NCBI GenBank assembly: GCA_030146905.1
Contig: JASLAV010000722.1
Location: 1 to 5,946, forward strand
DNA from: Lentzea sp.
Lineage (GTDB): Bacteria > Actinomycetota > Actinomycetes > Mycobacteriales > Pseudonocardiaceae
DNA: 5,946 nucleotides
Direction of reading: 5' to 3'
The notes beneath the pieces were generated by a model. The model had not been told where the DNA came from and ran no database searches. It saw only the letters and a list, made by a program, of their open reading frames with translations. The translations under genes and the position numbers were made by a program. Shown one piece after another: positions 1-5,946 of this stretch. How positions within the stretch are numbered: position 1 is the first letter of the stretch; every line of letters starts with the position of its first letter.

Positions 1-486
1 GATCATCCGCTGGGTCGCGGTCATCAGCCCGGCTGTCGCCGACCGCGGGTCGGCGCCGTCGGAGTCGAGCAGCACCGACGTGGCCGCGGTTAGCAGCGCG
101 TCGCCGGCCAGGAGGGCGTTGGGAAGCCCGAAGACGGTCCAGGCGGTCGCCCGACCGCGGCGCTTCGTGTCGTCGTCCATGATGTCGTCGTGCAGCAGCG
201 AGAAGTTGTGCACCAGCTCGACCGCGACCGCGGCCGGCACTCCGGCCTCCGGGTCGTGGCCCGCGGCGCGGGCCGACAGGAGTGCGAGCGCGGGCCGCAC
301 CAGTTTGCCGCCCCATCGGCCGGTCGGCCGGCCCTCGGCGTCGGACCAACCGTGGTGGTAGGAAGCGACCTGTCCCATCCGTGGGGACAGGTAGCGGCGG
401 ACCGCGTCCTGGAGTGCCGGGGCGACGAGTTCACGGCTGGACTCCAGGACCGAGACCAGCGGGCGTGCTTCCGGAGCCGCCGTCAT
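1..486 (-). CDS. Polyprenyl (probably geranylgeranyl) diphosphate synthase, N-terminal 162 residues; 3' end beyond window
   Basis: This is an all-alpha trans-prenyltransferase that would condense IPP with allylic diphosphates. The open frame runs to base 1 without a stop, so the C-terminal half, including the second Asp-rich motif, is not visible. Seen: IPP-binding motif GGKLVRP (residues 59-65, with K61 and R64), first Asp-rich motif in HDDIMDDDTKRRG (D100, D101, D104, then R109/R110), and the downstream AWTVFG and LLAGDALL motifs. Phe95 is five residues before the motif, as in archaeal type I GGPP synthases, which suggests a C20 product (inference). The ATG at 486 gives a normal family N-terminus. 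It overlaps the TGA of a small upstream ORF (ATGA) and has no strong Shine-Dalgarno of its own. The same frame stays open up to an ATG at 627 that overlaps the stop of the preceding gene, which would add 47 Pro/Arg/Ser-rich residues; GTG at 576 is a third option. From memory, the sequence resembles actinobacterial polyprenyl transferases annotated as family 2 encapsulin cargo; no encapsulin gene is visible here. Confidence 0.93.
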   Translation of the reverse strand, partial: MTAAPEARPLVSVLESSRELVAPALQDAVRRYLSPRMGQVASYHHGWSDAEGRPTGRWGGKLVRPALALLSARAAGHDPEAGVPAAVAVELVHNFSLLHDDIMDDDTKRRGRATAWTVFGLPNALLAGDALLTAATSVLLDSDGADPRSATAGLMTATQRMI

Positions 487-578
487 GACCGCACCACCGC
501 CGCTGCGGTGACGGGGTCGACGCGCCCCGGGAGAGCCGGTGACCGGCTCAGCCACTGACGGAGGGATGCGCGGCACAT
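483..578 (-). CDS. Possible 31-residue leader or coupling peptide
   Basis: This small ORF starts MCRASLRQWLSRSP and ends TAAAVVRS. A GGGAAGG at 592-586 lies 7 nt before its ATG at 578, the clearest Shine-Dalgarno in this part of the operon. Its TGA overlaps the ATG of the following prenyl synthase (ATGA at 486-483), the usual layout for translational coupling. A hand count gives G or C at the third position in 25 of 31 codons, against about 21 of 30 for the synthase frame read through the same bases. The frame can be extended to an ATG at 611 (42 residues), but that start has no ribosome binding site. It has no recognisable domain, signal peptide or clear membrane helix. The alternative is that these bases encode an N-terminal extension of the synthase or are simply a leader. 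I cannot assign a function. Confidence 0.27.
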   Translation of the reverse strand: MCRASLRQWLSRSPALPGRVDPVTAAAVVRS

Positions 579-623
579 AGTCAGGCCTTCCCTGGTTCGG
601 TCGGTGTTCATGAGGGCGACAAC

Positions 624-2687
624 TCATGGCGTTGTCGTGGTGCGGACCGGTGGGCGCAGCAGAGAACGCTGGAGCACCCTGGCCGAAGTGAGCAGGCTGC
701 GCGGCGGCGCGAGCAGGAACAGCACCTCGCTGAAGGCGCTGCACACCACCGGATCCCCCGGAACGTGCTCACGCACCCGCTCCAGGTACCAGTCCAGCAG
801 GCGCGGCACCAGGCCGGTGCGCACGGCGTTGCCGGTCACTCCCGGCATGGGGCTGTCCGCTCCGGTGGCGACCTCCCACGCCGAGTCGGCCGAGCGCAGC
901 ACCGCCCGTTGCATCACCTGGGCCGCGGGCAAGGTGCGGGCAGCCGCCAACTTCCGGGACAGGGCGACCGCGTTCAGGGCGGCCACCGACAAACCTTGGC
1001 CATAGACCGGGTTGAGGGCGCACAGCGCGTCGCCGACCACCAGGAGCCCCTGACGGGTTCCGGCTGTGCGGTCGTAACGGCGCCTCCGGTTGCCGGTGTG
1101 CCGGTAGCCCGCGGGACGGCCGACGGCTGTCGCTCTGCTCAACCACTTGTAGGGGGCGTCGTGCGGCAACCGGCTCACGAAGTCCACGAACCCGGCCAGG
1201 TCGGTCGGTGGTTCCTGGCCCTTCGGGCCGGACAGCGTGACCAGCCACCGGTCGTTCTCGGCCGGCAGGATGATGGTGCCGAACGGCTGACCCGCGTCCG
1301 GCACGATGTAGAAGCCGCGCAGGTCGTCGCCGAGCGGCTCATCGGCCTGGAACTCACAGGTGGCGTAGGCGCGTCCGGTCTCGACGACCTCCTCCTCCGG
1401 CGGCTGTGCACCCAGCTCGGCAAGCCACCGGTGGGTCTGGCTGCTCCTGCCGGTCGCGTCCACCAGCAGGTCGGCGAGAACCTCGTCGGTCCGCTGGCTC
1501 CGGACGCCGCGCCCGCGCGTGCGCACACCGGTGATCCGGCCCGCGTCACCGAGCAGACCGACCGCGTCGACCGAGCTGACCAGGTCGATCCTGGCGTCGG
1601 CGAGCACCGCCTGGCGGACGCGGTGTTCGAGCAAGGGGCGCGATGGCGTGAGCACCGGGTGAGAAGGGTTGCGCCGGGACACCCATTGCCCCGCCTGCCA
1701 CACGCCCACCTCGCCCGGCACGGCCAGGCTGGGCGCCCCCGCGCCGGTCAGGTCGTCGAGCAGACCGGGCATCAGCTCGTCGAGAGCGCGGATACCGCTG
1801 GTGAGCAGCACATGCGTGTGCCGGGACTGCGGCACGCCCGCACGGGGCACCGGTTCGTCGACGGAATGGTCGCGTTCCAGCACGGTCACCCGGTCGGCGT
1901 GAGGGGCGAGCACGTGCGCGGCGAGCATGCCCGCGAACCCGCCACCCAGCACGACGACCCGGCCCACGAGTGGACGGTGTCCCGGCCGAGCCGGCTCGGC
2001 GCTCCGGAAGCGACTCGGTGCCGGGGAGAGGACAGTGGAGCCGGTGCCGTGAGACGTGCTCTTCTCGTGCACCGGTTCCGGATCGCGCTCGTCGTGGTCG
2101 CCGAGAGGACAGGTGGCTCCACCGCTGGACGTGAACCCGGTCAGGGTCGTCTCCAGGAACTTCCTGCCGTCGGTCTTCCCGGTGCCCGGCAGTTCGCCGA
2201 TCATGTGGTCCACCAGTGCGAGGTGAGCCCGCAACCAGCCTTCGACCGCGGCGCGGAGGTGGTCCAGGGCCGGTCGCCACGACTCGCGGGCGCCCTGCTG
2301 AGCGGCGGTGAGCTTCTCGGTGAGCGCGAACAACTCGTGGAACTGGGACGACTGCAGGCCGCTCGCCGTCCCGAGCCGGTCGCGGAAGCCGAGGAAGTCC
2401 TCCCGCCGCAACGTGTCCCGCAGCAGGTGCAGGTGGCCCTCCATCGTCTCGACCAGTCTCGCCGCCCGTTCCACCCGGTCGGCGGAGCAGCGTCCGCCGC
2501 ACCGGTCCTCGTCGACGTGCCGCAGATCGATCAGGCCCTGGCTGAGCAGCGTCTCGGACACCTGGTGGACGATGATGAACATCCGCTCGCTGTCCCGCAC
2601 GTCCCGCTGGGTGTCCGGGGTGAGCGGTTGCTGGAGCGACAAGAGCTCCTTCAGGTGCAGGTAGCTGGAGTAGGTGACGGAAGTCAT
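624..2687 (-). CDS. Fusion protein: tryptophan 2,3-dioxygenase-like heme domain plus FAD-dependent monooxygenase (squalene-epoxidase-like)
   Basis: A 687-residue two-domain protein. Residues ~5-185 resemble tryptophan 2,3-dioxygenase (TDO): TYSSYLHL, the MFIIVHQ segment, FRDRLGTASG, a candidate heme ligand H155 in WLRAHLALV, then GTGKTDG. Family knowledge says such domains insert O2 into an indole ring. About 70 residues are missing between R102 and H155 compared with bacterial TDO. A linker of ~55 Pro/Ser/His/Asp-rich residues (~186-240) leads to an FAD monooxygenase: GGGFAG Rossmann loop (G248, G250, G253), E271 in VLERD for the FAD ribose, VPRAGVPQSRHTHVLL (~280-295), LVDATGRSS (~408-416), and GLLVVGDALCALNPVYGQG (~547-565, D553 and P560). 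This second half resembles actinomycete FAD enzymes that epoxidise or hydroxylate prenyl chains; the exact substrate is inferred. It ends in a hydrophobic helical tail. I chose ATG at 2687 because GAGG precedes it by 5 nt and the TDO domain begins at once. GTG at 2711, overlapping the upstream stop, would add 8 residues. There is no in-frame ATG in the linker and no frameshift sign, so a true fusion is likely. Confidence 0.9.
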   Translation of the reverse strand: MTSVTYSSYLHLKELLSLQQPLTPDTQRDVRDSERMFIIVHQVSETLLSQGLIDLRHVDEDRCGGRCSADRVERAARLVETMEGHLHLLRDTLRREDFLGFRDRLGTASGLQSSQFHELFALTEKLTAAQQGARESWRPALDHLRAAVEGWLRAHLALVDHMIGELPGTGKTDGRKFLETTLTGFTSSGGATCPLGDHDERDPEPVHEKSTSHGTGSTVLSPAPSRFRSAEPARPGHRPLVGRVVVLGGGFAGMLAAHVLAPHADRVTVLERDHSVDEPVPRAGVPQSRHTHVLLTSGIRALDELMPGLLDDLTGAGAPSLAVPGEVGVWQAGQWVSRRNPSHPVLTPSRPLLEHRVRQAVLADARIDLVSSVDAVGLLGDAGRITGVRTRGRGVRSQRTDEVLADLLVDATGRSSQTHRWLAELGAQPPEEEVVETGRAYATCEFQADEPLGDDLRGFYIVPDAGQPFGTIILPAENDRWLVTLSGPKGQEPPTDLAGFVDFVSRLPHDAPYKWLSRATAVGRPAGYRHTGNRRRRYDRTAGTRQGLLVVGDALCALNPVYGQGLSVAALNAVALSRKLAAARTLPAAQVMQRAVLRSADSAWEVATGADSPMPGVTGNAVRTGLVPRLLDWYLERVREHVPGDPVVCSAFSEVLFLLAPPRSLLTSARVLQRSLLRPPVRTTTTP

Positions 2688-2707
2688 CGCGCCCTCGCCC
2701 CCGGCAC

Positions 2708-3697
2708 TCACACCAGCCGTCCCGGCATGGCCAACTCGACCAGCGCGTCCCGGTGCTCGGTGGGCGGCAGGTCCAGGAGAGCGGTCGCGGCCCTCTGGCC
2801 GTACTCGTGCGACATCTCGCGTGCCGCCTCGATCCCGGCGTTGCCGGTCACCAGCTCGGTCATGGCCGCGTGCCGCTGCTCCACCGGCGCCGTGGTGTCC
2901 GCGAGCAGTTCCTCGATGGCCCGACGCTCTGCCGCAGAAGCGTGGTTGTGCGCGAGCAGCACCGGGAGCGTCGGCCGCCCGTTGCCGACGTCGGAGGCGT
3001 TCGGCTTGCCGGCGCGGGTGCCGTCGTACGTCATCAGGTCATCGCGGATCTGGTAGGCGATGCCGAGCAGGTCGCTGTAGCGGCGGAACGCTTCGACAGC
3101 GTCGCGGTCCCCGCCCGCCAGCACCACGCCGATGCCGCAGGCCATCCAGAGCAGGGCTCCGCTCTTGTCCCTGATCATGTCGAGGTAGGCGTCGACGGAA
3201 CACAACGCGCGGCTCATCCGGATCTCGGTCACCGCCGCGTCACCGATGCGCAACCCGATCTCCGCCAGCATCCCCAGGGCGCGGACGACCCTTGCCTCCG
3301 GTACACCCGTGCGCAGGCAGTCGGCCAGCGCCCCGAACCCGTGGAAGAACAACGCGTCCCCGCCCACAATCGCGGCCGGCGCGCCGTAGACCGTGTAGGC
3401 GGAGGCTTTTCCTCTGCGTTCAGGGGCGTCGTCGATAATGTCGTCGTGCATCATCGCGCCAACCTGAACACATTCCACCGCGACCGCGGCCGGCAGCACG
3501 GATGCGATATCACCACCCACTGCGAGGCTCGACCTGATCAGCAGCCACGGGCCCATCATCTTGCCGAACGGCACCAGCCCGTAGCGAACCAGTTCGTCGG
3601 CGCCGGAGGCGGTGTCCGGCCACCGGCTTTCCACCTCGGCCTGAACCAGTGCGGCAACCTCGGAGTCCGCGATCCGCAGCACATCGAGTTCGGTCAT
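2708..3697 (-). CDS. Polyprenyl diphosphate synthase family protein with divergent active-site motifs
   Basis: A 329-residue protein of normal family length, expected to be a soluble elongating prenyltransferase. Seen: first Asp-rich motif HDDIIDDAPERRG (D85, D86, D89; R94/R95), VGGDALFFHG, K178-S179 in RDKSGALL, YQIRDD (Q216-D220), and GKPNASDVGNGRPTLPVLL. Departures from the family: the usual GKRxRP IPP-binding motif reads GKMMGPW, keeping K46 but with Met and Gly in place of both Arg. The second Asp-rich motif reads DDLMTYD, with Thr223 where DDxxD has Asp; such DDLxxY forms do occur in actinobacterial members. Gly80 and Ala81 sit five and four residues before the first motif, small residues that would allow a longer chain than C20 if the enzyme is active (inference). 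It could also be a regulatory or partner subunit of the second synthase. It is the first gene of the likely operon. The ATG at 3697 has no Shine-Dalgarno, which fits a leaderless message. Its TGA overlaps an alternative GTG of the next gene. Confidence 0.93.
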   Translation of the reverse strand: MTELDVLRIADSEVAALVQAEVESRWPDTASGADELVRYGLVPFGKMMGPWLLIRSSLAVGGDIASVLPAAVAVECVQVGAMMHDDIIDDAPERRGKASAYTVYGAPAAIVGGDALFFHGFGALADCLRTGVPEARVVRALGMLAEIGLRIGDAAVTEIRMSRALCSVDAYLDMIRDKSGALLWMACGIGVVLAGGDRDAVEAFRRYSDLLGIAYQIRDDLMTYDGTRAGKPNASDVGNGRPTLPVLLAHNHASAAERRAIEELLADTTAPVEQRHAAMTELVTGNAGIEAAREMSHEYGQRAATALLDLPPTEHRDALVELAMPGRLV

Positions 3698-3737
3698 GCG
3701 ATCGACTTTAGAGTCGCGAGAAGCACATTGTCCGGAC
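3698..3737 (-). promoter_or_regulatory. Candidate leaderless promoter for the prenyl synthase-fusion operon, with palindrome at -35
   Basis: On the minus strand TAAAGT (3710-3705) fits the TAnnnT -10 pattern and ends 7 nt before the ATG at 3697, the spacing expected for a leaderless transcript. CGGACA (3734-3729) lies 18 nt further up and matches four of six bases of the TTGACA -35 consensus. It sits inside the perfect palindrome GTCCGGAC (3730-3737), a possible operator. The -10 is embedded in the inverted repeat CGACT-ctaa-AGTCG (3703-3716). No ribosome binding site is present, which supports the leaderless reading. This is a by-eye prediction; initiation from the AT-rich stretch further upstream is the alternative. 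Confidence 0.35.
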
Positions 3738-3777
3738 GTGCGACTGACATCGTCCTCAAGGGGAACCAGCCCCGGAC
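3732..3777. repeat. Two direct CCGGAC copies 40 bp apart upstream of the operon
   Basis: CCGGAC occurs at 3732-3737 (inside the palindrome GTCCGGAC) and again at 3772-3777. Two copies of a six-base word upstream of an operon next to a LuxR-type regulator could be binding half-sites, but so GC-rich a word could recur by chance. Confidence 0.2.
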
Positions 3778-3790
3778 ACTTCGTTCCAGC

Positions 3791-3810
3791 AAAACAGAAA
3801 AACTATTCTG
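3791..3810 (-). terminator. Weak terminator-like hairpin downstream of the LuxR-type regulator
   Basis: Reading the minus strand, CAGAA (3810-3806) and TTCTG (3799-3795) form a perfect 5-bp stem around a TAGTTT loop and are followed at once by TTTT (3794-3791). It lies 53 bases after the regulator's stop codon. The short A/T-rich stem makes it a poor intrinsic terminator, and it may only reflect the AT-rich composition here. Confidence 0.22.
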
Positions 3811-3825
3811 CAAGCTTTTACGAGT

Positions 3826-3840
3826 AATTCACGATCAATT
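3826..3840. promoter_or_regulatory. Imperfect 15-bp palindrome in the AT-rich gap
   Basis: AATTCACGATCAATT has AATT arms at both ends, with five of seven positions pairing about the centre. It sits in a stretch (about 3781-3845) clearly richer in A/T than everything around it, between the regulator and the operon. It could be an operator or an upstream promoter element; there is no direct support for either. Confidence 0.2.
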
Positions 3841-3863
3841 CGAAAGAGCTGGGACGCCGCCGG

Positions 3864-5946
3864 TCAGACCACCTTGGGCGTGCTGTGGGGGTCACGCCCC
3901 AGCCGGCCGTCCAGGCTGGCGCCGGCCAGCTGAACCCGCGACCGGTACCCGGTGCGGGCGAACAGCCGGGTCAGCCGGTTCTCCACCGTCTTCTCGCTGA
4001 TCTTCAGCTCCAGCGCGATCTGCCGGTTGGTCAGCCCGTCCCGGATGAGGTCGATGATGCGCAGCTCGGTCGGGTGCAGCTCGTCCCGCTTCCCGCGGGA
4101 GCGGAGCCCGGACACCCCTCGTTCCTGGGTCAGCTTGCGCACCCGCTCCACCAGCGCCGGTGCGGCGCACCGCGAGGCGATCTCGTGCGCCTCCGACAGC
4201 CACGGCCGCGGGGCGTCGGCGAACCGCGCGAGCGCCAGACACACCTCCAGCAGCGCCGGCTGCTCCTTTCGCCGCCGCACCAGGTCCGCCGCGACCCCCA
4301 GGTACACGACGTCCCCGGCGACCAAGCCCCGGCCGGCGAACACGACTTCCGGGGTCGTGTCCCAGACGCCTGTGCGGTGCAGCCGTTCCACCTCGGCCAG
4401 CAGGCCACAGGCGCCCTCGGTGTCGCCCGACTCCGCCGCGATCACCAAACCTCGCAGCACCAGCCAGTCCAACCCGGTGCCGGGCGTGGAGTCACCCAGT
4501 TCGGCGCAGTGCTTCCTGACCAGCGCCACCGCCTCCGGCCGGCGGCCATCCGCCAGGACGAGACCGGTCTCCACCCAAGCGCGCAACGTCGCGAGCCGAG
4601 GCTGCGAGGGTGAGGCGGCGAGCCAGTCGCGTGCCTGGGCCACCTGTCCGCGGGCGCAGCAGATCTCCGCCGCCAACAACCTGGACACGTTGTGCGCCAG
4701 GGTGTCGCGGTGCCCGGTCAGTTCGAGCTCACGCGCCGAGGACAGGGCGGCCGACCAGTCGGCGGCGAGGTAACCGCGCACCACCCTGTGATGAGCAGCG
4801 AGAACTCCGCTCTGCGGCAGGACGTGGCCCGCGCCGAGGACGACGCCGAGGACCGTGCCGACATCCGCCAACGCACCCGCGTGGCGCAACCGGGTCAACC
4901 CGGCTGAAGGCACCGGCAGCACCACACGCTGCCACGCCTCCCCGCATGCCAGCGGCCCACGGGTCAGCGCGGCGCGCAACCGTCCGATCTTCCTGGCCAG
5001 AACCGCGTCTCGGGCCAGGTCCGCACGCGCCTGCTCGTGGTCGGCGACCGGCCACCCGGACCACTGCCCAAGGGTGCCCACGCCCTCGTCGGCGAGCGCC
5101 TGCTCCAGGAGATGACCTACCCGTTCGTCAGTGGGTTTCCCGTCGGCGTGCAGTGCCGCCAACACCACCACCGCGCACAAGTCCGCATCGCCACCTGCCG
5201 TGCCACCACGCTGGACGAGCCGGTCCAGCACCTCGTCCAGGATCTCGTACCTGCCGGTCCGCAGCACCAGGCCGACCAGCGAACGCAGCGCGGAGGCGTG
5301 GTCGGCGCCCGAAGGCGGCAGATGGCGCAGCGCCGCCGCACACCACCGCGCGGCCTGCTCCGGTGCGTCCCGCTCGACAGCGCGAGCGAGGTCGAGCAGC
5401 CACCTGCACAGGTCAGGCTCGAGGGAGATGGCCGTGCCGCTGCTCGCGAGGTGGTCGGCCAGCACCGCCGGCATCACCCATTCACCGCGCCGGCGCGCGG
5501 CCAGCAACCGCTCCGCGATGTCGGCGTGCAGCCAGGCCGCTTCCGGGCCTCCGCCACGCCCGACGACCGACACCGCGAGGGCCGCGCAACGAACACGGAC
5601 CTGCTCACCCGCTCCGACCACCAGCACGCCGCTGTCGATCAACGCGTCGAACGCCCGGCCGCAGTCGGCCACCGACGCCCCCAGTGCGGCGGCGACCACG
5701 GGCAACTCGTCGACGGTGATCCCGTCCAGGACGGCCGCCGCGAACAACAGACGATGCCCCAGCTCACCCTGTGCCTCGGCCCGGAGCACCAGGTGGTGCC
5801 CATCCGGCAGACCGATGCGCGACGGCGGCACGCCAAGGCACACGCGGCCGTGCACCGGCACGAGGTGCCCCTGCGAGCTCAGGTCGGCGAGAGTGTCCAG
5901 GATTGTGGCCGGGTTGTGGTACAGCGCACCCAATGCCGTGCGCAGG
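3864..5946 (-). CDS. LuxR-family (LAL-like) transcriptional regulator, C-terminal ~690 residues; 5' end beyond window
   Basis: A cytoplasmic DNA-binding regulator, probably the pathway-specific activator. The frame is open to the right edge; the first apparent start (TTG at 5933) lies inside the coding frame, so the true start is outside. The C-terminal ~70 residues hold a LuxR-type helix-turn-helix (3924-4076): HPTELRIIDLIRDGLTNRQI, then ALELKISEKTVENRLTRLF and ARTGYRSRVQLA, with the family's TNRQIA and SEKTVENRL signatures. The visible N-terminus (HNPATILDTLADLSSQGHLV) resembles the segment after the ATPase core of LAL/STAND regulators. The middle is Ala/Leu-rich and helical, with TPR-like repeats by appearance. 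LAL proteins are usually about 900-1000 residues, so roughly 250-300, including any Walker A and B motifs, would lie off-window; that the ATPase domain exists is inference. It is co-directional with the biosynthetic operon and separated from it by 166 bp, which suits a cluster-situated regulator. Confidence 0.9.
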   Translation of the reverse strand, partial: LRTALGALYHNPATILDTLADLSSQGHLVPVHGRVCLGVPPSRIGLPDGHHLVLRAEAQGELGHRLLFAAAVLDGITVDELPVVAAALGASVADCGRAFDALIDSGVLVVGAGEQVRVRCAALAVSVVGRGGGPEAAWLHADIAERLLAARRRGEWVMPAVLADHLASSGTAISLEPDLCRWLLDLARAVERDAPEQAARWCAAALRHLPPSGADHASALRSLVGLVLRTGRYEILDEVLDRLVQRGGTAGGDADLCAVVVLAALHADGKPTDERVGHLLEQALADEGVGTLGQWSGWPVADHEQARADLARDAVLARKIGRLRAALTRGPLACGEAWQRVVLPVPSAGLTRLRHAGALADVGTVLGVVLGAGHVLPQSGVLAAHHRVVRGYLAADWSAALSSARELELTGHRDTLAHNVSRLLAAEICCARGQVAQARDWLAASPSQPRLATLRAWVETGLVLADGRRPEAVALVRKHCAELGDSTPGTGLDWLVLRGLVIAAESGDTEGACGLLAEVERLHRTGVWDTTPEVVFAGRGLVAGDVVYLGVAADLVRRRKEQPALLEVCLALARFADAPRPWLSEAHEIASRCAAPALVERVRKLTQERGVSGLRSRGKRDELHPTELRIIDLIRDGLTNRQIALELKISEKTVENRLTRLFARTGYRSRVQLAGASLDGRLGRDPHSTPKVV

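Noticed and set aside
90..434. Minus-strand 114-codon frame at the left edge
   Set aside because: It overlaps the prenyl synthase in another frame; the Asp-rich and GGK motifs appear only in the synthase frame.
2172..2198. Walker A-like GELPGTGKT in the fusion protein
   Set aside because: It matches GxxxxGKT by pattern, but it sits 14 residues after the heme-ligand His exactly where TDO has its GTGGS substrate loop, and no ATPase context surrounds it.
765..3056. Long plus-strand open frame (763 codons) opposite the fusion gene
   Set aside because: It is antisense to a clearly recognisable protein, its translation is low-complexity with no motif, and long opposite-strand frames are expected where third positions are nearly all G or C.
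3768..3781. GGGG/CCCC inverted repeat near 3760-3775 as a terminator
   Set aside because: Only four pairs of G/C with an unpaired interior and no following T-run; likely chance in GC-rich DNA.
2753..4000. Plus-strand open frame of 415 codons across the prenyl synthase and the intergenic gap
   Set aside because: It is a shadow of the minus-strand synthase, with no domain and no ribosome binding site that I can see.
4610..5719. Plus-strand open frame of 369 codons opposite the regulator
   Set aside because: The translation is mostly Arg, Pro and Ala, typical of a wrong frame in high-GC DNA.

Overview
The window is very GC-rich, has strong G/C bias at third codon positions, and carries all its genes on the minus strand. 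It resembles a secondary-metabolite gene cluster from an actinomycete. The protein sequences suit Streptomyces or Pseudonocardiales-type organisms, but the genus cannot be fixed from this sequence alone. No RNA gene, mobile element, CRISPR array or origin was seen.

Layout in the direction of transcription (high to low coordinates): (1) the 3' part of a large LuxR-type (LAL-like) regulator enters from the right edge and ends at 3864; (2) a 166-bp AT-richer gap follows, with a weak terminator-like hairpin, small palindromes and a possible leaderless promoter; (3) a complete polyprenyl diphosphate synthase (3697-2708) has several altered active-site residues; (4) next is a long two-domain protein (2687-624), a tryptophan 2,3-dioxygenase-like heme domain fused to an FAD-dependent monooxygenase of the squalene-epoxidase-like type; (5) a possible 31-codon peptide (578-483) has a good ribosome binding site; (6) the 5' part of a second, more orthodox polyprenyl diphosphate synthase runs off the left edge.

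The last four are close-packed or overlapping and probably form one operon, with the regulator just upstream. Together they suggest a terpenoid pathway: the synthases make linear C20 or longer prenyl diphosphates, and the FAD domain would epoxidise or hydroxylate a prenyl chain. The heme domain points to a tryptophan- or indole-derived partner, so an indole- or kynurenine-terpenoid hybrid product is a reasonable hypothesis. No cyclase or aromatic prenyltransferase is in the window, so the product is unknown. The heme dioxygenase-flavoprotein fusion is the most unusual thing here.
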